This document shows positions 35,064-45,967 of a stretch of 64,000 nt of DNA, in pieces. Made by a program: the position numbers and the translations under genes. Origin of the DNA: Lachnospiraceae bacterium (GTDB lineage Bacteria; Bacillota; Clostridia; Lachnospirales; Lachnospiraceae); NCBI GenBank assembly GCA_015057455.1, contig SVEH01000010.1, positions 49,786-113,785 of the forward strand, in the 5' to 3' direction. Position 1 is the stretch's first letter, and the number at the start of each line of letters is the position of its first letter. Below the pieces are notes generated by a model, which saw only the letters and a list, made by a program, of their open reading frames with translations, searched no databases and was not told the origin of the DNA.

Positions 35064-36692
35064 CTATTTCATCAAATGCAACTTAACAAATAATCTATAG
35101 ATTTTATTGCCCTTTGGAAAACGCATTACTTCGTCTTTTGTAAGTCCACCTAATTTCACAAGGAATATTGCATATGAAATCAATGCACATAATATAGCAA
35201 TAATAGTACTAATTGTATTAGAGCCCATAGCTTTTATTAAGCAATTGCAAACAATAACAGCTACAACGCCCATTATTAATGCACTAATTGTTGGTATAAC
35301 AAATGTAGTCTTAATCTCTTGTCTATAATTCAATTCTTTTGCTATTGAACGCCAATTTAACACACAAACAATAAATGCAAATAAAACATTCCCCACTGCA
35401 AGAGAATATATACCTAATCCCATATTCATAAATATAACAATAAATACTAAATGTATTACAAATGCTATTGCTGAATGCACTAATGGTTTACGCATTAAAT
35501 GCATTGCTTGTAATATGGCATTACTAATAGTAGATAAGGCATAAAATGCAACCGCTAATGCTCCTACACTTAACATTCTTCCTGCTAATTCGTTAGAGTC
35601 AGCACTTGCAAATAACATTCGCATAATGTTAACCGAAAGAACTCCTAATCCAACTGTAGATGGAATTGCAATAAGCATATTAAACTTAATAGCCATATTG
35701 ATTTTGGACTTCATTCCTTCTATATTACCTTTTACCTTTTCTGCTACTATTACTGGTACAATAGAATTACCAAGTGCAGTTGCTATGGCAACTGGTATAT
35801 TAACCATAAGGACATATTTTGCATATATACCTATGTACGCACTATTAACCTTCTCGCTAGCATCATTAAGATGATTAAAAACAGCTCTATCTACAACACT
35901 ATTTAAATTATATATAGTCTGACTGAAAATAACAGGAATAATTGTAGCCAATATAAGTTTATAAATATCCTTATAAGATTCTACTTTGTCACTAATATCT
36001 TCTTTTAATCTAGCCTTTCTTGCCTTATTATTCATTGCAAATATAATTCCAAGAACAAATAACCCTGCCAATGCACCAGATGTTGTACCTAAAGTTCCTC
36101 CACTAGCACCATATGCGTATTGGTCTGGATGTGAATTGTACATCTTTATAAATGCAAATGTTGCAAGTACACTAACTATAGCATTCACTATCTGCTCTAT
36201 TATTTGAGATACTGATGTAGGTATCATATTACTATTACCTTGGAAATAACCTCTAAGTGTTCCCATTACTGCACACAAAAATATAGTTGGAGATAAAACC
36301 TTAAGTGGCAATGCACTTTTAGGTGAATTCAAAATCACACCTGCAAAAAAGTCTGCTCCAAAGAATACAACTGCTGCTGTAATTAACCCTGTAGTTATTG
36401 CAAATAATAGTGATCCAATTAAAACTCGTCTCTCATTCTTATATTCCTTTAATGTAACTTTTGCTGCCACCATTTTTGACACAGCCAAAGGCATACCATA
36501 TGATGATACAATAAGTGCAATATTATATATTGAATATGCTGTATCATAATAACCTGAGCCTTCATCGTCTAGAGCGTCCATCATTGGAACTCTATATATA
36601 AGTCCTATAACACGACATAAAAGTCCTGCCATAGCCAATATACTTCCTTGTACTAAAAAATTAGTTGCTTTCTTTTTTTGTGTTTCACTCAT
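35064..36692 (-). CDS. SpoVB/MurJ-type lipid-linked oligosaccharide flippase
   Basis: A 542-residue membrane protein with about 14 hydrophobic segments, belonging to the MOP superfamily's polysaccharide flippase branch (SpoVB, YtgP). It begins with a polar MSETQKKKATNFLVQGSILA, then GLLCRVIGLIYRVPM and YDTAYSIYNIALIVSSYGMPLAVSKMV, which are typical of SpoVB-like proteins. It probably moves lipid-linked wall or cortex precursors across the membrane. Whether it serves sporulation or vegetative growth cannot be told. Confidence 0.88.
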   Translation of the reverse strand: MSETQKKKATNFLVQGSILAMAGLLCRVIGLIYRVPMMDALDDEGSGYYDTAYSIYNIALIVSSYGMPLAVSKMVAAKVTLKEYKNERRVLIGSLLFAITTGLITAAVVFFGADFFAGVILNSPKSALPLKVLSPTIFLCAVMGTLRGYFQGNSNMIPTSVSQIIEQIVNAIVSVLATFAFIKMYNSHPDQYAYGASGGTLGTTSGALAGLFVLGIIFAMNNKARKARLKEDISDKVESYKDIYKLILATIIPVIFSQTIYNLNSVVDRAVFNHLNDASEKVNSAYIGIYAKYVLMVNIPVAIATALGNSIVPVIVAEKVKGNIEGMKSKINMAIKFNMLIAIPSTVGLGVLSVNIMRMLFASADSNELAGRMLSVGALAVAFYALSTISNAILQAMHLMRKPLVHSAIAFVIHLVFIVIFMNMGLGIYSLAVGNVLFAFIVCVLNWRSIAKELNYRQEIKTTFVIPTISALIMGVVAVIVCNCLIKAMGSNTISTIIAILCALISYAIFLVKLGGLTKDEVMRFPKGNKIYRLFVKLHLMK

Positions 36693-36747
36693 AACCTTCT
36701 CCTACTATATATACTTATATTAAATTCAAAGTATATACTAATTATGC

Positions 36748-38013
36748 CTATTTTATTACTGTTTTATTTCTATTATCTCTTGGTACTAATGCAATATATG
36801 TTTTACCAGGATTAACCTTAAGAAGTTTTCCACCTTCATCCTTATACTGCATAGAACATCTTTCTTCATTTCTTGACCAAGTTATATTCTTATATTTACC
36901 TCCTGATATATAAACTCCATCACCTGATGAATTATATATATCCATTGCCTGTCTTCCTGCATTATCAATTGTCCACTCATTAACATATTGAATAATAATA
37001 TTGGTATAGGCTAACTGTTTATTATTATTCTTATCTATATGGCTACTACCAAATTGAAATCTATTATATACTTTTTTCTTACTATCATATATAAAACTAG
37101 GACTAGTATATGAAGAAAAACATATAGTTAAATTATTACATATATTACTATTCTTCAAATCTAGCATTTTATCATTAAACGCAAAATGATTATCTTCCTT
37201 ACCTTGATAGTCCATTCTATATCCTTTTGTTTTAGTAGCCTTAGATATTCTTTCTACTGTTGTAAATGCATTGTGTGGTGCTCTAGCTGATGGTTCTCTA
37301 TAAATTAAAGTATTACCTATAAAACTTGTTCCATCCAAATCTGCCACACTTAATGCCCCAACTTTTGATTTAGCATCATCAGAGCCACCAACATGAATAT
37401 ATACCGCATCATACTCTTTTGCAATACTTACATAATAAGGTCTAGCACTTCTAATAGAACCTATCTTAGTAGTTGGCAATGTTGTGAAAATACCCATTAA
37501 TCTTGTTATGCCACCTTCAACTACTGCTTCATACATTATATCTGCATCTGATGTACCACTTTGTGGTGAAGCCGCCTTAATATTATTAAACATAATAGCA
37601 TAAGGTCTATTATCTGCTATTTCTTCTTTTATCCATGTACCTGTAAAACGATTCTTAACCATTCCCTCATGCGGATCAGCCGTTGCAAGAGGAATAGGTT
37701 CATCCTCTATATGGGCATCCTTCACCATCTGCCCATTATTTACATTGCTATTATTTTTATTACCTATTGTCGGAACAATTATTAACATTACCACTAATAA
37801 AACAATAATTATTGCTGCGGTTCCTATTCCTGCTAAAACTTTATACTTTGTGCCTAGTTCAAAATCATCATCATATTGCTCATCAAATCTCTGATTAAAT
37901 TGTCTATCTAAATCCCTTATGTATCTTTTATTTATTACATCTTCATATGCTTCTTCGTATTCCTTATTATACTCATATTCCTCTTTATCTTTTTTTCTAA
38001 ATAATCTTCCCAT
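36748..38013 (-). CDS. DUF3048 domain membrane-anchored protein (YerB-like)
   Basis: A 421-residue protein: a charged, Tyr/Asp/Glu-rich cytoplasmic part (1-55), one membrane helix (about 58-80), then an extracellular DUF3048 domain. Visible motifs include RPYAIMFNNIKAASPQSG, DADIMYEAVVEGGITRLMGIF, IGSIRSARPYYVSIAKE and SARAPHNAFT. B. subtilis YerB belongs to this family; function unknown. GGAGG precedes the ATG. Confidence 0.9.
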   Translation of the reverse strand: MGRLFRKKDKEEYEYNKEYEEAYEDVINKRYIRDLDRQFNQRFDEQYDDDFELGTKYKVLAGIGTAAIIIVLLVVMLIIVPTIGNKNNSNVNNGQMVKDAHIEDEPIPLATADPHEGMVKNRFTGTWIKEEIADNRPYAIMFNNIKAASPQSGTSDADIMYEAVVEGGITRLMGIFTTLPTTKIGSIRSARPYYVSIAKEYDAVYIHVGGSDDAKSKVGALSVADLDGTSFIGNTLIYREPSARAPHNAFTTVERISKATKTKGYRMDYQGKEDNHFAFNDKMLDLKNSNICNNLTICFSSYTSPSFIYDSKKKVYNRFQFGSSHIDKNNNKQLAYTNIIIQYVNEWTIDNAGRQAMDIYNSSGDGVYISGGKYKNITWSRNEERCSMQYKDEGGKLLKVNPGKTYIALVPRDNRNKTVIK

Positions 38014-38036
38014 AAGAAACCTCCGCTTCTTTATTC

Positions 38037-38558
38037 TTAATCTCTTGTTATGTTCATATCTTCTAATATTTTGCTTTGTAACTTCTCCATAGTATCCCCG
38101 TCACCTTCCATATGGTCATAACCACATAAATGCAACATACTATGTATTACTAAAAAACTTAATTCTCTTAATATACTGTGCCCATATTCTCTAGATTGTT
38201 CAACAATTTTATCTGTTGATAACACAATATCACCTAACATTAATTCTCCCGTATCTTGATTAAATAATGTAATATCATCTTCTAATATCTCTGTAAAATC
38301 TCCTGGCTGTGAAAACTCGATGTAAGGAAATGATAATACATCTGTTGGCCTATCAATATCTCTATTCTCTAAATTAATTTGATGAATATTATCATTATCA
38401 GTAATCATAACATTAACTTCAACTTCATAAGGACATTTAAGTTCCTTACAAGCTTGCTCCACTGCATTAATAATTGCTTCTTTATAATCCCTATCATTAT
38501 CTAATTTAAAATTGGGATTAATTACTGCTTCTTCATCTATATCTATAAATACTGTCAT
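38037..38558 (-). CDS. ybeY: Endoribonuclease YbeY (16S rRNA maturation)
   Basis: A 173-residue zinc-dependent ribonuclease acting in 16S rRNA 3'-end processing and ribosome quality control. The zinc site HSMLHLCGYDH is intact, preceded by NRDIDRPTDVLSFPY and MLGDIVLSTDKI. AAAGGAG precedes the ATG. It is 11 bases downstream of phoH. The yqfF (7TM-HD) gene that normally lies between them in Firmicutes is not present here. Confidence 0.96.
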   Translation of the reverse strand: MTVFIDIDEEAVINPNFKLDNDRDYKEAIINAVEQACKELKCPYEVEVNVMITDNDNIHQINLENRDIDRPTDVLSFPYIEFSQPGDFTEILEDDITLFNQDTGELMLGDIVLSTDKIVEQSREYGHSILRELSFLVIHSMLHLCGYDHMEGDGDTMEKLQSKILEDMNITRD

Positions 38559-38569
38559 ATTTTTCTCCT

Positions 38570-39568
38570 TTAGTTTGGTTTCTTTCGTTTTCTACTTCTT
38601 TCCAATTTTGCATCATAATCATCATATGCCTTAACAATTTTCTGTACCAATGGATGTCTAACTACATCCTTACTTGTCAAATGTGAAAATCCTATTCCTT
38701 CTATACCATCTAATACTTTCAATGCATTTTCTAAACCTGACAATGTACTTATAGGCAAATCCTTTTGTGTTAAGTCTCCCGTTACAACAACTTTTGATCC
38801 AAATCCTACTCTAGTTAAGAACATCTTCATCTGCGCAGGTGTAGTATTCTGCGCCTCATCTAATATAATAAAAGAATTGTCTAGCGTTCTACCTCTCATA
38901 TACGCCAATGGTGCAACTTCTATTAATCCCTTTTCTGAATTCTTCATAAATGATTCTGGTCCCATTATTTGATTAAGAGCATCATAAAGTGGTCTTAAAT
39001 ATGGATCAACTTTACTTTGCAAATCACCTGGTAAAAATCCCAACTTCTCTCCAGCTTCTATAGCTGGTCTAGTTAAAATTATTCTACTAACTTCATCCTT
39101 CTTAAATGCTGTTATTGCCATAGCCATTGCAAGATATGTTTTTCCTGTACCAGCTGGACCTATTCCAAAAGTAATCATATTATTTCTAATATTCTCAACA
39201 TACTTTCTCTGTCCCTTAGTCTTAGGTTTTAGTGGCTTTCCTTGTATTGTATTACATATCAAATCATTATCTAATTTCTCTAATTCTTCTTCCTCGTCTT
39301 CGTAAACCATGGCAATTGCATAAGTTACCTTTTGCTCAGTTATTTCATTACCATTCTTTAACCCATTAGCCAAATTATATATTACTCGTTTAGCTTGTGA
39401 TATTGCTTTATCACTTCCAACAACTTTTATTTTGCCATTTCTATTTATAAATGTAACATTAAGTGCACGCTCAATTATCTTCACATATAAATCCATCTGT
39501 CCAAATAATGTTCTTTCTATATCTGAACCCATATCTTCAAAATCTAAATACTGCTCTGAAATGCCCAT
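38570..39568 (-). CDS. phoH: PhoH family ATPase
   Basis: A 332-residue cytoplasmic P-loop protein with an N-terminal KH-like region (about 1-75), Walker A GPAGTGKTYLAMAMA, Walker B FIILDEAQNTTP, and VVVTGDLTQKDLP. It is thought to act in RNA metabolism with YbeY. It is in the rpsU-yqfC-yqfD-phoH-ybeY cluster, which links ribosome maturation and sporulation genes. Confidence 0.95.
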   Translation of the reverse strand: MGISEQYLDFEDMGSDIERTLFGQMDLYVKIIERALNVTFINRNGKIKVVGSDKAISQAKRVIYNLANGLKNGNEITEQKVTYAIAMVYEDEEEELEKLDNDLICNTIQGKPLKPKTKGQRKYVENIRNNMITFGIGPAGTGKTYLAMAMAITAFKKDEVSRIILTRPAIEAGEKLGFLPGDLQSKVDPYLRPLYDALNQIMGPESFMKNSEKGLIEVAPLAYMRGRTLDNSFIILDEAQNTTPAQMKMFLTRVGFGSKVVVTGDLTQKDLPISTLSGLENALKVLDGIEGIGFSHLTSKDVVRHPLVQKIVKAYDDYDAKLERSRKRKKPN

Positions 39569-39609
39569 ATTCTTCCGTCTCCTAACTATAAATATTATGT
39601 AACTTACTT

Positions 39610-40914
<1,305 letters not shown>

Positions 40915-40977
40915 TATAAACTCTCATATATTATTTCACATATATTATATGTTCAACTTAATATTTTTATTATTAAA

Positions 40978-41367
40978 CTATACTTCTTCTTGTTTAATAT
41001 ATTTAAATTTAAAATAAATATTCTCTATTCTTCCACTTATCCTAAGTTCTTCATCCGTTATATATTCTATCTTCAAATTACTGCCTTCAACATACAAATA
41101 ATTCTTTTTTGTCTTCACAACAATTCTATCTTCCTCATAATCTACTACTTTTACATAGTTTTCAATAACAAGATTTCTCTTTCCAACCAAGGAAATAATT
41201 TCTGCGCCATTTAGAACATCTTCTGTTATATTTAATCTATTTATTATCTTATCAATAACTTCATCTTTATTAGAAGTCTTTCTTTTGCGTAACCTAAATC
41301 TATTTCCTATTAATAATTTTGCCACACTACGATGGTTCTTTTTATGTTTACTATGTAATACATGCAT
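40978..41367 (-). CDS. yqfC: Sporulation protein YqfC (YabP family)
   Basis: A 129-residue protein with a basic N-terminal extension and the YabP/YqfC domain: INRLNITEDVLNGAEIISLVGKRNLVIENY, then IVVKTKKNYLYVEGSNLKIEYITDEELRISGRIENIYF. It sits directly upstream of yqfD, the conserved order in spore formers. The product probably acts with YqfD in the mother cell. Confidence 0.88.
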   Translation of the reverse strand: MHVLHSKHKKNHRSVAKLLIGNRFRLRKRKTSNKDEVIDKIINRLNITEDVLNGAEIISLVGKRNLVIENYVKVVDYEEDRIVVKTKKNYLYVEGSNLKIEYITDEELRISGRIENIYFKFKYIKQEEV

Positions 41368-41438
41368 TAAATCACCCTTAAACCATCTTTATTTATTATA
41401 TGAGTAAATTTTTATTAGGTTACAAATTTAAGTAAACT

Positions 41439-41473
41439 AAAACACTCATTTATTAAATAAATGAGTGTTTTTA
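41439..41473 (-). terminator. rpsU terminator
   Basis: AAAACACTCATTTATT and its complement form a 15-16 bp stem with a very small loop just past the rpsU stop codon, with T-rich flanks on both sides. Some read-through would be needed for yqfC if it has no promoter of its own. Confidence 0.8.
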
Positions 41474-41484
41474 TAGTTTAAATA

Positions 41485-41658
41485 TTAATATTTACGTTTA
41501 CGTGCAGCCTCAGATTTTTTCTTACGCTTTACACTTGGTTTTTCATAATGCTCTCTTTTACGGATTTCTTGTTGGATTCCGGCTTTAGCGCAGTTTCTCT
41601 TGAATCTGCGTAGAGCACTATCTAATGTTTCGTTTTCTTTTACTATAACATTTGACAT
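41485..41658 (-). CDS. rpsU: 30S ribosomal protein S21
   Basis: A 57-residue basic protein: [20 protein letters not shown], then [20 protein letters not shown] and a Lys/Arg-rich tail. The ATG at 41656-41658 lies after AGGTG and gives the normal S21 length; a longer frame from 41703 has no ribosome binding site. S21 helps initiation at the small subunit. Confidence 0.97.
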   Translation of the reverse strand: MSNVIVKENETLDSALRRFKRNCAKAGIQQEIRKREHYEKPSVKRKKKSEAARKRKY

Positions 41659-41680
41659 AGTCTCACACCTAACCTCCCTC

Positions 41681-41706
41681 CAGTTGTGTATTGTGCTATA
41701 CAACTG
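41681..41706 (-). promoter_or_regulatory. Leader hairpin upstream of rpsU
   Basis: CAGTTGT and ACAACTG form a 7 bp stem directly before the purine-rich ribosome-binding region (GGAGGGAGG) of rpsU. It could take part in translational feedback, as for other ribosomal protein leaders, but this is inference. Confidence 0.4.
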
Positions 41707-41730
41707 TTTGGGTTTTTTTGCACTATTTAG

Positions 41731-41758
41731 ATTATATCATAAATATTTCATTCGTCAA
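41731..41758 (-). promoter_or_regulatory. Sigma-A-type promoter of rpsU
   Basis: Minus strand TTGACG (41753-41758), 16 bp spacer, TATAAT (41731-41736). Confidence 0.7.
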
Positions 41759-41803
41759 CTATTTTTATAATTTTTTATTTATATAACGAGATATTTTATG
41801 CTA

Positions 41804-42952
41804 TTACATTAATTTCTTATATAATGCAGTTATATCTTCCACACTTGTGTCCTTTGGATTTCCTGGTCTACAAGCATCATCATATGCAGATTGAGCTAAG
41901 AATGGTATATCCTCTTCTTTTACGATTTCCTTCAAATCTGTAGGTATTCCAACATCTACTGACAACTTCTTAACTGCATCTATTGCTGCTTTTCTATATT
42001 CATCCTGAGACATAGAATCCACACCTGCAACACCCATAGCTCTTGCTATTTCACGATATTTTTCTCCTGTTGCTTCTGCATTATATTCCATAACTGTTGG
42101 TAATATAATTGCATTAGCAACTCCATGTGGAGTATCATACAATGCTCCAAGTGGATGTGCCATTGAATGTACTATTCCAAGTCCTACATTAGAGAATCCC
42201 ATACCTGCAACATATTGTCCAAGTGCCATTCCCTCTTGTCCTTTAGCATCTCCATTTACTGCATCTCTAAGTGATTTAGCTATAATTTCAATAGCTTTAA
42301 TATGGAACATATCTGATAATTCCCAAGCACCTGCTGTAATATATCCTTCAATTGCATGAGTAAGTGCATCCATACCTGTTGCTGCTGCTAATGATTTTGG
42401 CATAGATGCCATCATTGTAGGATCCACAAATGCTACAACTGGTATATCATGTGGATCTACACATACCATTTTTCTATTATTAGCCGCATCAGTTATTACA
42501 TAATTAATTGTTACTTCTGCTGCTGTTCCTGCTGTAGTTGGTACTGCAAAAATTGGAACACATGGTTTCTTTGTATCTGCAACACCTTCTAGTGATACAA
42601 CATCTTCAAATTCTGGATTTGTTATTATAATACCAACAGCTTTTGCTGTATCTATAGATGAACCTCCACCTATTGCCACTATGTAGTCTGCACCACATGC
42701 TTTAAATGCTGCTACTCCAGCTTGTACATTCTCTACTGTTGGATTAGCTTTTATATCTGAAAATACTTCATATTCTAATTTAGCCCCATCAAGGACATCT
42801 AATACCTTCTTTGTAATTCCTAACTTAATTAATTCTGGGTCTGAACAAACCAATGCTTTCTTAAATCCTCTTCCTACTGCTTCTGATGCTATTGACTCTA
42901 TAGCACCTTCTCCATGATAAGATGTTTCATTTAAAATAAATCTATTAGCCAT
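41804..42952 (-). CDS. fucO: Iron-containing alcohol dehydrogenase, lactaldehyde reductase type
   Basis: A 382-residue group III alcohol dehydrogenase. It closely follows E. coli FucO: MANRFILNETSYHGEGA, VAIGGGSSIDTAKAVGII (NAD binding), VPTTAGTAAEVTINYVITD, GMDALTHAIEGYITAGAW, and the iron ligands in HSMAHPLGALYDTPHG. FucO reduces lactaldehyde to 1,2-propanediol during fucose or rhamnose fermentation, a common trait in gut Lachnospiraceae. It is a single gene here with no sugar-utilisation neighbours, so the physiological substrate is inferred. AGGAGG precedes the ATG. Confidence 0.9.
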   Translation of the reverse strand: MANRFILNETSYHGEGAIESIASEAVGRGFKKALVCSDPELIKLGITKKVLDVLDGAKLEYEVFSDIKANPTVENVQAGVAAFKACGADYIVAIGGGSSIDTAKAVGIIITNPEFEDVVSLEGVADTKKPCVPIFAVPTTAGTAAEVTINYVITDAANNRKMVCVDPHDIPVVAFVDPTMMASMPKSLAAATGMDALTHAIEGYITAGAWELSDMFHIKAIEIIAKSLRDAVNGDAKGQEGMALGQYVAGMGFSNVGLGIVHSMAHPLGALYDTPHGVANAIILPTVMEYNAEATGEKYREIARAMGVAGVDSMSQDEYRKAAIDAVKKLSVDVGIPTDLKEIVKEEDIPFLAQSAYDDACRPGNPKDTSVEDITALYKKLM

Positions 42953-42970
42953 ATTGACCTCCTAAAAAAT

Positions 42971-43006
42971 AATAATTGAGTAGCACATATATGCTACTCA
43001 ATTATT
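42971..43006 (-). terminator. Terminator downstream of the first amidase gene
   Basis: AATAATTGAGTAGCA and its complement form a 15 bp stem with a small loop, between the amidase gene ending at 43069 and fucO. Confidence 0.8.
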
Positions 43007-43068
43007 ATACTATAATTTTACAATTTTTTCCATATTTATATTTTGTATTTTTACAATTTTCTTATTTT

Positions 43069-44241
43069 TTATTGATTTACTTGTCTTTGTCTTCTTCTAA
43101 AAATTGATGCCCAAAATCCAGTACTCTCTTCTTCTTGTTGTTCAGGTATATTAATGTTTTCTCCCTTTGAATCTAATACTTCTACATATGTATCTTCCAT
43201 GTCATAATCATATGATTCTTCTAATGCTGGGTCTGGTTGTGACATTCTATAAATTCTTACTGTCTTAGTTGAATTCTTACAATAATCATATACTGATTTT
43301 TCCCATTGTGGAGATGTATGACCTGCAAATCTAAGTTCTCTATCATTATCTCTATTCTTATATGAAATTATTACTGTATGGTATGGTCTACCATTTGAGT
43401 TAATATATGAAATTGCATCTCCTGGATTTCCATATTTGAATACTTCTCTAAATGCTAATCTATCTTCAAAACATTCTGGACCAAACTCTTTATACTCTAA
43501 AGCATTCTTTTTCCAATATGCTGCAAATGCTTCTGCACCTCTCCATGTTGATGAAACTTTACTAAATTGATTTCTATCACTTGTTCTACAGAACCAGTTA
43601 CTAAAGTTTGATGCATTAGATCCAACCATTTGCATTCCACCTGCATATAAACATTGAGATACGAAACAAGCACAATCGCCACCCATTCCATTATAGTTAG
43701 GGAAATCTGGATTTGGCTCTTCCCAATATTCATGTATATATTCTAATACTTTATTAACATCATATCCTGTTTGTCCTGGATTAACTCCTGTTTCTTCCAT
43801 AGCTGGTGCTGTTCCTGTCTCTTCTACCGCAGCTACTGCTGTTCCTGTTTCTTCTGCTTCAGTATTAACAGCTGGTGTAGCAGTTTCTGCTAATTTTTCT
43901 TCTTTAACGATTTGATAACCTTGCATATAACTTTCTACCTTAGCTGTATCAATTGCTGTGTCTTCCATAAGTTCATCATAGTTATCTTCAAGATATCCCA
44001 AACAAATCTCCCAATCAGAAAGTTTTAAATTTTGTCCTGTTTTGTTAGATACTAATTTAACTATATATTTTTCTTCTTCTTGGTTTGCAACCAATGCATA
44101 ATCAGTTTCTTTTACACTTGTACTTACACTTGTCTGTTTTGATGCATTTGATACACTTCCTGTTGACAATGATTGATATCCAACTACACCTACAGCTAAT
44201 GAAGCTGCTACTAATACCCCTGCTACAACTCTCTTTTTCAT
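43069..44241 (-). CDS. Secreted amidase_6 domain protein (paralogue 1)
   Basis: From the ATG at 44239-44241 (GGGG motif upstream) the product has 390 residues: a signal peptide or N-terminal anchor (MKKRVVAGVLVAASLAVGVV), a helical region (50-115), a linker with ETGTA repeats (130-158), then an amidase_6 domain (about 160-325). The domain has GGDCACFVSQCL with Cys190 and PYHTVII with His288, the expected papain-like Cys-His pair, plus STWRGAEAFAAYWKKNA. Such proteins are exported and may cleave peptidoglycan or other amides; the substrate is unknown. It is a clear paralogue of the next gene. Confidence 0.85.
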   Translation of the reverse strand: MKKRVVAGVLVAASLAVGVVGYQSLSTGSVSNASKQTSVSTSVKETDYALVANQEEEKYIVKLVSNKTGQNLKLSDWEICLGYLEDNYDELMEDTAIDTAKVESYMQGYQIVKEEKLAETATPAVNTEAEETGTAVAAVEETGTAPAMEETGVNPGQTGYDVNKVLEYIHEYWEEPNPDFPNYNGMGGDCACFVSQCLYAGGMQMVGSNASNFSNWFCRTSDRNQFSKVSSTWRGAEAFAAYWKKNALEYKEFGPECFEDRLAFREVFKYGNPGDAISYINSNGRPYHTVIISYKNRDNDRELRFAGHTSPQWEKSVYDYCKNSTKTVRIYRMSQPDPALEESYDYDMEDTYVEVLDSKGENINIPEQQEEESTGFWASIFRRRQRQVNQ

Positions 44242-44294
44242 CTTCAAATTTCCCCTTTTCAATACACACATTTAATTTAATTGCTATACTGATA

Positions 44295-44316
44295 ATGGAA
44301 GTCCCCCTTCTTCCAT
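44295..44316 (-). promoter_or_regulatory. Leader hairpin of amidase gene 1
   Basis: ATGGAAG and CTTCCAT form a 7 bp stem with an 8-base G-rich loop (minus strand) within the 5' untranslated region, about 55 bases before the start codon. Confidence 0.4.
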
Positions 44317-44364
44317 ATATCATACTCCCACTAGATTTAACTATTATGTCAAATCTATAATACT

Positions 44365-44393
44365 ATTTTAATATCTTTGTAACATTTCGTCAA
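44365..44393 (-). promoter_or_regulatory. Sigma-A-type promoter of amidase gene 1
   Basis: Minus strand TTGACG (44388-44393), 17 bp spacer, TAAAAT (44365-44370). The leader is about 120 bases. The rest of the 415-base gap to the next gene holds the leader hairpin, the 44561-44592 terminator and otherwise plain AT-rich sequence. Confidence 0.55.
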
Positions 44394-44560
44394 TACATCC
44401 ATTTTTACATATATTTACATAATTTATACTTTGTTTATAATTATAAATATACTAAATTTACCCTTGCATTACTTTCCTTTTAAAATAAAGGCTTTTTTGT
44501 CTATAAAAACTATTATCACTTTATAATCTATTTTTAAAACTCTATTTATTAAATAACAAT

Positions 44561-44592
44561 AAACGGCATCTGTATTGTAACAAATGCCGTTT
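44561..44592 (-). terminator. Terminator of the second amidase gene
   Basis: AAACGGCAT and ATGCCGTTT form a 9 bp stem with a loop of about 14 bases and T-rich flanks. Confidence 0.75.
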
Positions 44593-44656
44593 TCTCTTAT
44601 TTTTATTTTTTTCCTAAAAAGGTACGTTTTTCAATTGTAAGTCTCTCCCCTATATA

Positions 44657-45967
44657 TTAGAACCATCTTAGAAAGCTATACCATGGCTCATCTTCTATAT
44701 CATCTTGTTGATTACTTTCACTAGGCTCTTCATTTTCTTCAACATTAGCATCATCTTCAAATACATCATCAGACATGTATCCATCAACTGCTGGTTCATC
44801 AATCTGCATATCTTCCATTTCTTCATCAGTTAATAAATTGCCATCACTATCATACCATCCGTCTTGATAATCATCATCTTCAGTTGTATCTATATCTTCA
44901 TAGTCATACCAATCATATAACCAATTATCATCTTCAAATGACATACTATCTACATCTTGATCATAAGTATCATAATTATAACTTGCCTCTAATGCTGCAT
45001 CTGGTCTTGACATTTTATAGATTCTAACAGCCTCAATATATCCACCATATACATATGAATATAAACTCTTTTCATAATTAGATGATGTATGTGCTGCAAA
45101 TCTAAGTTCTCTATCATTATCTCTATTTTTATGTGCAATAATAACTGTATGATATGGTCTTCCATTATCAGTTATAAATGATATTGCATCTCCTACATTA
45201 CCATATTCAAATACATCTTTAAATGCATGTCTATCTGTAAAATATTCTGGTCCAAAATCATAATATTCAATAGCATTCTTCTTCCAATATGAAGCAAATG
45301 CAGCTGCACCTCTCCATGTTGAAGATGTTTTACTAAACTCTTCTGTAACAGATGTTCTACAGAACCAATTATTAAAATTAGTTGCATCTGTCCCCTTCAT
45401 CTGCATTCCACCTGCATGTAAACATTGTGATACGAAATTTGCACAATCTCCACCCCAAGCATTAAAATCAGGATAATCTTCATTGTAACTATCATAATCC
45501 CAATATTGTTCTATATACTGGCTAACCTTATTAACATCATAATTTGGATTATATACCCCTGTTGCTTCCATTGATACATCTGCATTAGCAGCTGCTTTAT
45601 TGTCATTTCTTATTATTTGATACGCTTCAACATAATTAGTAACTTTATCTTTATCTACATTTGCATCCTTAACTAAACTATCTAAATTATCTTCAAGATA
45701 GTCTAAACAAACCTCCCACTCACTAGTAGTCACAGTTCTTCCTAGTGCTTTTGAAACCAAATCTGCTATGTATTTTTCTTCTTCTTGGATTTCTTCATAA
45801 GATGCTAATTTTTGATCTACCATTGCTTGTGTCTCTGTACTTAACTGACTAGAAACAGTTGGCGTAGAAGCCTTAGATACATTTCCCTCAGTTACATTCA
45901 ACTGTACAACAACACCTGCAGCTAAAGTTGCTGCAACCATTAAACCTGCAATAATTCTTCTGTTCAT
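44657..45967 (-). CDS. Secreted amidase_6 domain protein (paralogue 2) with acidic tail
   Basis: From the ATG at 45965-45967 the product has 436 residues and starts MNRRIIAGLMVAATLAAGVV, matching its paralogue; an ATG nine bases earlier lies too close to the ribosome binding site. The amidase_6 domain (about 140-310) has GGDCANFVSQCL with Cys175 and PYHTVII with His273. Unlike paralogue 1 it ends in about 110 residues rich in Asp, Glu, Tyr and Trp (DDNWLYDWYDYEDI and similar), a strongly acidic tail that could hold the protein at the cell surface. The pair arose by tandem duplication. Confidence 0.85.
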   Translation of the reverse strand: MNRRIIAGLMVAATLAAGVVVQLNVTEGNVSKASTPTVSSQLSTETQAMVDQKLASYEEIQEEEKYIADLVSKALGRTVTTSEWEVCLDYLEDNLDSLVKDANVDKDKVTNYVEAYQIIRNDNKAAANADVSMEATGVYNPNYDVNKVSQYIEQYWDYDSYNEDYPDFNAWGGDCANFVSQCLHAGGMQMKGTDATNFNNWFCRTSVTEEFSKTSSTWRGAAAFASYWKKNAIEYYDFGPEYFTDRHAFKDVFEYGNVGDAISFITDNGRPYHTVIIAHKNRDNDRELRFAAHTSSNYEKSLYSYVYGGYIEAVRIYKMSRPDAALEASYNYDTYDQDVDSMSFEDDNWLYDWYDYEDIDTTEDDDYQDGWYDSDGNLLTDEEMEDMQIDEPAVDGYMSDDVFEDDANVEENEEPSESNQQDDIEDEPWYSFLRWF

